Source: Erythrobasidium yunnanense (taxonomy: Eukaryota > Basidiomycota > Cystobasidiomycetes > Erythrobasidiales > Erythrobasidiaceae). From it: a stretch of DNA of 64,000 nt. Under the pieces are notes generated by a model, which worked only from the letters and a program-made list of their open reading frames with translations, made no database searches and was not told the origin of the DNA. The first letter of the stretch is position 1; every line of letters starts with the position of its first letter. The position numbers were made by a program, and so were the translations under genes. Shown here one piece after another: positions 59,218-64,000 of the stretch. The stretch spans positions 372,001 to 436,000 of the forward strand of contig BCJC01000003.1 of the NCBI GenBank assembly GCA_001600175.1. The letters run 5' to 3'.

Positions 59218-60293
59218 CACTGTGGCGCGACTAAGATCGCCTCGGCCTGGAAAGGCCAAATTTCCGGACAGATTTCCTTAGCCTGGAAATTCGATGTGTC
59301 AGATCGAATACTCAAAGATTCGAACACATATGTATGCTAGGTATACGCTCACGGGTTAGGCTGCCTATTAGCCTTCGTCTTATGCGCTCTAATCGAGGCC
59401 TAAGCAGCCAGCATAAAGGCTTACATGAAAAGGTCTATATCGCAGGCTCTGCAAGCCTGGGTTTCAACACTTCGTTGAGGCTCGATTATTGACACTAAGG
59501 AAGTCAGGACAACTTCAATACTCGCTGTAAGCTGTATGCAAAAAAGCTGTATACCAGCAACATTGAAAGTCATGAGTTGTAAGACCCCTAAACGTAGGGT
59601 AAGCTCAAGCTATAAAGGCACGGTAAGCCTGCCGCGATGACTCTGCATAACCTGTAGAGCAAAAAGCTGTATATTTCTTGATTGCAGTTTTGGCCTTCGC
59701 TTACCGTAAGAACCCTCGATGACAGCTCATAACAGCCCTAGAACCAGGGTAGTGGACATTTGTCCGCCTACTACCAAGCCCAGCTGGGTATATGGCTTTT
59801 GAGATCTTAAAGGCTTTTTGCGCACTAATGTATTCAAGGTTTGAATTTCAAGGCAAGCCTTGAATTCCCTTGAATAGTTTTCAAGGCTTTCTAACATCAG
59901 CTTACCCTTGATCCGTGAGGCCTGGCAAGTGTTGAATTTCCGGCAATCGACTTTCAAGCCTTTTTCTCAACAGCATAACTTCAGTATCTACCTCAGGGTA
60001 AGTGCGAGTCTGTGATGTGCGCAATTCAAGAGTCTTACGCACCTGTATAACCTGGCTTACATTCCAGCTTAAAACCAATGTATGAGTCTTACCCAAATTC
60101 AAGCTTCCTTACCTTTGGCAACCTACAATTTTTGACCTCATGCAAGCCTGGCTTAACCCGATGTTCGAATCCTTGATACTTGATCAGCTTATAATCAGCA
60201 TTTTTGATCGACAAGTTCGAATTTACGGGCCTTGGAAACTCGTCCGGAAATCTTGTGTTTCAAGGCCGAGGCGATATTAGTCGCGCCACAGTG
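59218..60293. mobile_element. CACTA-like non-autonomous DNA transposon (MITE), 1076 bp
   Basis: The left end (59218 onward) begins CACTGTGGCGCGACTAAGAT. The right end (60293 leftward) read on the other strand begins CACTGTGGCGCGACTAATAT. Similarity of the two inverted ends continues about 75 bases, including CGCCTCGGCCT and TTTCCGGAC, with roughly ten differences. The element is flanked by TGC at 59215-59217 and TGC at 60294-60296, a 3-bp target duplication. CACTG ends with 3-bp duplications match the CACTA/EnSpm (CMC) superfamily. The interior has many copies of AAGGCTT, CAAGCCT and GTAAGCCT in both orientations, like CACTA subterminal repeats. No transposase frame is present. Confidence 0.8.
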
Positions 60294-60521
60294 TGCACTT
60301 AGGCATGTCCAAGGTTTCTCCGTGAGAAAGCGAAGCGTGGACCGATGACACGGTATGTGTCATGTTACCGTGTGCTCGCGGAGAATCCTCCACAGACCTC
60401 AGAGGTGTTTTGCGCGCAAAAAAGCTGTGTCGTCACGCTTCATCGGTTTCTTCTTCCTTCCTATAAATGGCCTTCAAATTCCCGTGAAATCTCTTCTTCT
60501 CTTCCTTCATCGAAGTCTACA

Positions 60522-62174
60522 ATGCTGGTGCAGCTCTGGAGCCTGAGCCTGCTCGCTGCTGGAGCTTTGGCTTTACCACAACAGGCTGTCTTCAACACGG
60601 GTCTGGAATCTGGAGAAGCTCTCCTTACTGGACACGAGCAACCATCTCATCTTTCTAGATGGTGTAACCAGTCCAAGTCTGAATTCCTACATGCTCTGCA
60701 TCATGGCGGAGCCGAAGAGTGGACCATCGTGATGGGTACCGAGGCTGCAGGTAGGAGCCTGTACCCTCCCTTAAGGCCGTAACCAATCTAATAGATCACT
60801 CCTTCAGACACTGATACCATGGTCTCTTCGCTCGCTTTCGCCCATCATTTGGCCCACCGCAAGAAGAACCCCGAAAAGGCCGTAGCCTTGCTGCAGATCG
60901 ACAGACCCGTCCTTAAGCTACGCAAGGAGAACGAGCTGGTGCTAAAGCAGTCTAGAATGGGTACCGTCCACAGAGATCTCCTCAGTAAGAGGCCTATTGC
61001 AGACGACAGTTCGACTCCACATGCTGAAACTCAGACATTAGCACTTGACCAATTGCCTTTCACCAGAGAGAAGCTGTCCCAGATGATCAAGGGCATATAT
61101 CTCGTAGACCAAAATCTGCCTCTCTCGTAAGAGCGCCGAACAACCGCTCTTCCAAGCGAGAGCTGACATGCCATACTAGGGTCTGGCGCAATGTCCCCTT
61201 ACTAGGAATAGTAGATCAGTGAGTCGTTGCAAGATTGACCCAAAGGCAGTATACACGTACTGAGTGAACCGCCATAGCCACATGGACCGTAATGTCAACT
61301 CGACAGCTTCGCCAAGTATGCATCGCTCGCCCAATACGGTGGATATATGCTGACCGATACGTCCAGGACTCATCAAGGAGGTCGGATCCGCATCCTCCCT
61401 GGTCGGCAAGCTGATCTTGGAAGAACCCTCTCACGAAGAGCCTACGACTTCCTTAGCCGATCTTATTCTTAGCGCAATTGCAATCGACACAAAAGGTTTA
61501 AAGAAGAAGAAGGCAACCAAGATCGATCGCGCGACGGCAAAGGGCATGTTCAAATACTCGTCTTACGCGGAGAAGGGCGGCAAGCTCAAGAAGTCGATGA
61601 AGAAGCTAGCCAAAGAGATCGCTGCAAGCCGAGATGATGTCAAGGGTCTCAACGTGACTGAGCTACTCGTGTAAGCTGACTATGCCCTGCCTGCGATACG
61701 AATTCAGACTAAGCTGACGATGTCTTCCACAGCCGAGACTTCAAGGGAGATATGGTTTACAACTCGACGCTTCCTGTCATGGTGGGTTATGCGAATGTCC
61801 CAATATCGTTCGACGATATGGTTATGCTATCCAAGAACCGCACGATCGACAGCTTGTTTGAAGAGGTGCGAAGCTGGGAACTCGGACGCGGCATTAACGT
61901 CCTGGTAGTGCTTACAAAGTACAAAGACGAGAATGGCGATAAGCACAGAGAGGTCATGCTGACAGTCAGGCAGGAGAGGCTGTCAGAGAACGAGGCAGAG
62001 AGGCTCTATCACAGTGTCCGCAAAGCTCTGGAAACTGATAAGCAGCTTGATCTGGCAGTCTGGAGAGACGAGAAAGACTGGGGCCACCGCAGATTTGCCT
62101 GGAAGCAGCGTAATGGCGGCGAAGGCAGGAAGACTATCCGCCCCATCATCGAAAGGGGCCTGCAAGAATGGTGA
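60522..62174 (+). CDS. DHH-family exopolyphosphatase (PPX1-like)
   Basis: Hydrolase releasing phosphate from polyphosphate chain ends, DHH/DHHA2 fold with Mn/Mg. Five exons. Exon 1 begins MLVQLWSLSLLAAGALALPQ, which looks like a cleavable signal peptide, then EEWTIVMGTEAA joined across an intron to DTDTMVSSLAFAHHL (the DxD metal motif). Next come ALLQIDRPVLKLRKENELVL and WRNVPLLGIVDHHMDRNVN. The DHH motif is completed by splicing (exon end 61218, next exon 61278). LIKEVGSASSLVGKLIL follows, then IDRATAKGMFKYSSYAEKGG and the DHHA2 half with YNSTLPVMVGYANVPISFDD. It ends RPIIERGLQEW. The signal peptide is unusual for a classically cytosolic enzyme and suggests vacuolar or secreted location. Confidence 0.87.
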
Positions 62175-62628
62175 TCTTCGTTCACAGCATAGACTGTTCC
62201 ACTAGACACGGCCTGGAGAATTCCCACACCCATTTCGAACGTTAGCCATACATATCGCACCGTCTAATTCGCTTTTCATCACCGAACAATCATAGATGCA
62301 ACCGTGTATCATATTACAAGTGACATATCACAATCAAATCGTTTGAAATCGGCATTTCGCCGATGATGTCTGCGAGAGCAATGCAGATATTTGCGCTTTG
62401 CCTGCTGGGCCTTCCACTGCGAGGATTCCGGCTTGCAGGCTGAGCATCGTCTATATAAATGTGACCTACGCTTGAAGTCCAAACTTATTGGTAGGTGTTT
62501 TGTACAGGCCCCATCGGCATCCGGCAAGCCTTAGGCCGGACCTTCTGCTCGAGCAACCTTTTCGCATTTTGGCTCTTGTCTGCTTCGTCAACGTGCTTTG
62601 ATTGATTGAAAGCTCTTGGTCTACCACA
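62175..62628. promoter_or_regulatory. Intergenic region before the acyl-CoA synthetase gene
   Basis: About 0.45 kb. It contains the exopolyphosphatase 3' region and a TATAAA at about 62453, roughly 175 bases before the synthetase ATG. No gene is seen. Confidence 0.4.
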
Positions 62629-64000
62629 ATGGCTACATATGCTCGAAACCCTGAAGATGCCATGCCCACTGCTGTTTCTGGGAAGCCGTTCAAGCGGAGC
62701 CTCCAAGAATGTCACGATATGCTCACGGCGCCTGGCCAAATGCATGAGCTTACAGAAGCTACCATCTTCGGGAGAAAGCAGAAAGTCTTCAAGAATTGCC
62801 CTCCGGCTCTGCGGGACTTCTGGATACCCACCCAGCAGATGTTCGCGGATCGCGAGTATCTCGTCTTGGATGATGAGCGACTGACCTACAAAGAGGTGAA
62901 CCTCCGTCGCTTTGTATCAGTCTGGAGAGAAGAACGCTGAAACTCCTCTTCAGACCCATCGTCGAGCTCTGATTCTGGCTGAGACGCTCAAGCAAGAATA
63001 TGGCGTTCGCAAAGGCGACAAAGTCGCAGTGTTGATGCGCAATCGACCGGACTGGGTAGTGGTGAGTCTTTCACCGGTTAAGCTTACCGCAGCGTGACCT
63101 GACCTGCTGCCATCTCAAGGTGTTCTGGGCTGTCAACCTATTGGGAGGTGTACTTGTTGCTGTCAATGCCTGGCTCTCCCCTGAAGCTATGGTGCATTGC
63201 CTGAAGATATCCGATTGTATCGTTGCCGTTCTTGACGAAGAGCGAGGAGACCTGTTCGCAAAGCAGAAGGAAGCTCTGAAGGGTACAAAGATCAAGCAGA
63301 TCTTGGTCAGTAGTCGCAAAGGAGGCTCTGCCTTTGCCGATTTAGCAAAAGCAATGGAGAAATACAAATCTGCGACGGAAGTACCTAAAGTGGACATCAA
63401 GCCTGACGATGATGCCGTTATCTACTTTACTTCCGGTACGATTCGACGAGCGTCTGGTCTGATATCGAAGCTGAAGAGATTGTCCTGCCAGGAACAACCT
63501 CCTTCCCGAAAGCCGTTCTGTCTACCCAACGAGCTTTCTTGACAAACCTTTTCACAGCCTCTGTCGGTGCTCGGCGAGCAGCTCTTCGCGCGGGTGAGGA
63601 GATTCCGGTACCTCAGCCAGGAGATCTTCAGAAGGCACTCCTGATCCCTGTCCCGTAAGTCAAGTATCATTGATCAGCAGGACCATAGGGCTGACAATAC
63701 TTACTATTCAGCCTCTTTCACACCACGTACGCTGTGTCTCTTTTGAAGTTGCCCAATTCGCTCTGATACATAGATCCACGCAGCGGTTCCGCCTCGCTTC
63801 TCATGCTCACCTCTGCCGTAGGAGGCAAGGTTGTCTTCATGCATAAAGCAAGTTTTACTATGTGTTGACCACAACGACGAATTCTGTGCTAACCAAGGTT
63901 CTTATGACACCAGTGGTCGATAACAGAAGGCTTCCGTCTCATCAAGAAAGAAAAGATTACGACTACCGGTGGTGTTCCCTTTATCGTACAGGAGATTCTG
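62629..64000 (+). CDS. AMP-dependent acyl-CoA synthetase (partial, runs off the right edge)
   Basis: Adenylate-forming enzyme that activates a carboxylic acid, probably a fatty acid, to an acyl-CoA. The ATG at 62629 is preceded by CCACA, a good fungal start context. Exons give KPFKRSLQECHDMLTAPGQM, LDDERLTYKE spliced to THRRALILAETLKQEYGV, GDKVAVLMRNRPDWVV, then FWAVNLLGGVLVAVNAWLSP and CIVAVLDEERGDL. The A3 AMP-binding loop is FTSGTTSFPKAV, with an intron between the first Gly codon bases and GA-ACA. After VPLFHTT a further intron leads toward GGKVVFMHK and FRLIKKEKITTTGGVPFIVQ. The C-terminal adenylation motifs and the CoA-binding part lie beyond the window. N-terminal layout is that of AMP-binding fatty-acid ligases. 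Confidence 0.88.

Noticed and set aside
60150-60220. GTTCGAATCC-like T-loop as a tRNA gene
   Set aside because: No matching acceptor or anticodon stem could be drawn around it, and it sits inside the CACTA-like element.

Overview
This window is a gene-dense, intron-rich fungal nuclear segment. Genes are split by many short introns, about 40 to 75 bases with CTNAN-type branch points, and intergenic gaps are mostly well under 1 kb. The protein set (Yap1/Pap1-like bZIP, hybrid histidine kinase, PDR ABC transporter, AAR2, Rsa1/NUFIP, RFC1, Sec31, Yos1) fits a basidiomycete, perhaps a compact Pucciniomycotina genome. That placement is inference; no rRNA or other marker here settles it.

Layout from left to right. 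1.2-3.6 kb (+): AP-1-like bZIP regulator. 4.1-8.1 kb (-): three tandem, diverged paralogs of an unrecognised gene, of which the rightmost splices cleanly. 8.7-9.8 kb (+): GPALPP/DUF3752 protein. 11.0-14.1 kb (+): three-PAS hybrid histidine kinase, convergent with an M16C zinc metalloprotease (14.3-18.7 kb, -). An approximately 0.5 kb repeat lies on both sides of this pair in inverted orientation. 20.6-26.1 kb (+): full-length PDR multidrug ABC transporter. 26.4-28.3 kb (+): NUFIP/Rsa1 snoRNP assembly factor. 28.9-29.3 kb (+): Yos1. 29.5-34.1 kb (-): Sec31. 34.4-36.9 kb (-): amino-acid permease. 37.2-38.7 kb (-): AAR2. 39.1-39.5 kb (-): five-exon RPS29.

40.4-42.5 kb (+) holds the most interesting locus: three tandem two-exon genes for 61-67 residue proteins that share a WTRD motif and a four-ligand zinc-ribbon pattern whose second half is carried by a tiny second exon. 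They sit between RPS29 and RPS16 (43.0-43.7 kb, +). Next come an aldo/keto reductase (44.1-45.4 kb, -), RFC1 (45.7-49.2 kb, -) and, directly beside it, an RFC1-derived paralog that keeps the BRCT domain but stops where the AAA+ ATPase would begin (49.5-50.8 kb, -). A divergent unknown two-exon gene follows (51.0-52.4 kb, +).

52.4-55.1 kb (-): a catalytically complete RNase III with a long linker and probably three dsRNA-binding modules. 55.9 kb (+): a 71-residue Cys-rich protein. 56.4-59.1 kb (-): FAD phenol-hydroxylase-type monooxygenase. 59.2-60.3 kb: a 1.08 kb CACTA-like non-autonomous DNA transposon with matching inverted ends and a 3-bp target duplication. 60.5-62.2 kb (+): DHH-family exopolyphosphatase with a signal-peptide-like start. 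62.6 kb to the end (+): acyl-CoA synthetase, cut by the window edge.

Most genes are unrelated housekeeping units rather than one pathway. Thematic neighbours are Yos1/Sec31 (ER-Golgi traffic), RPS29/RPS16 (40S ribosome) and RFC1 with its BRCT-only paralog. All intron positions were read by eye from splice-site and frame logic and from family similarity; none has transcript support here.
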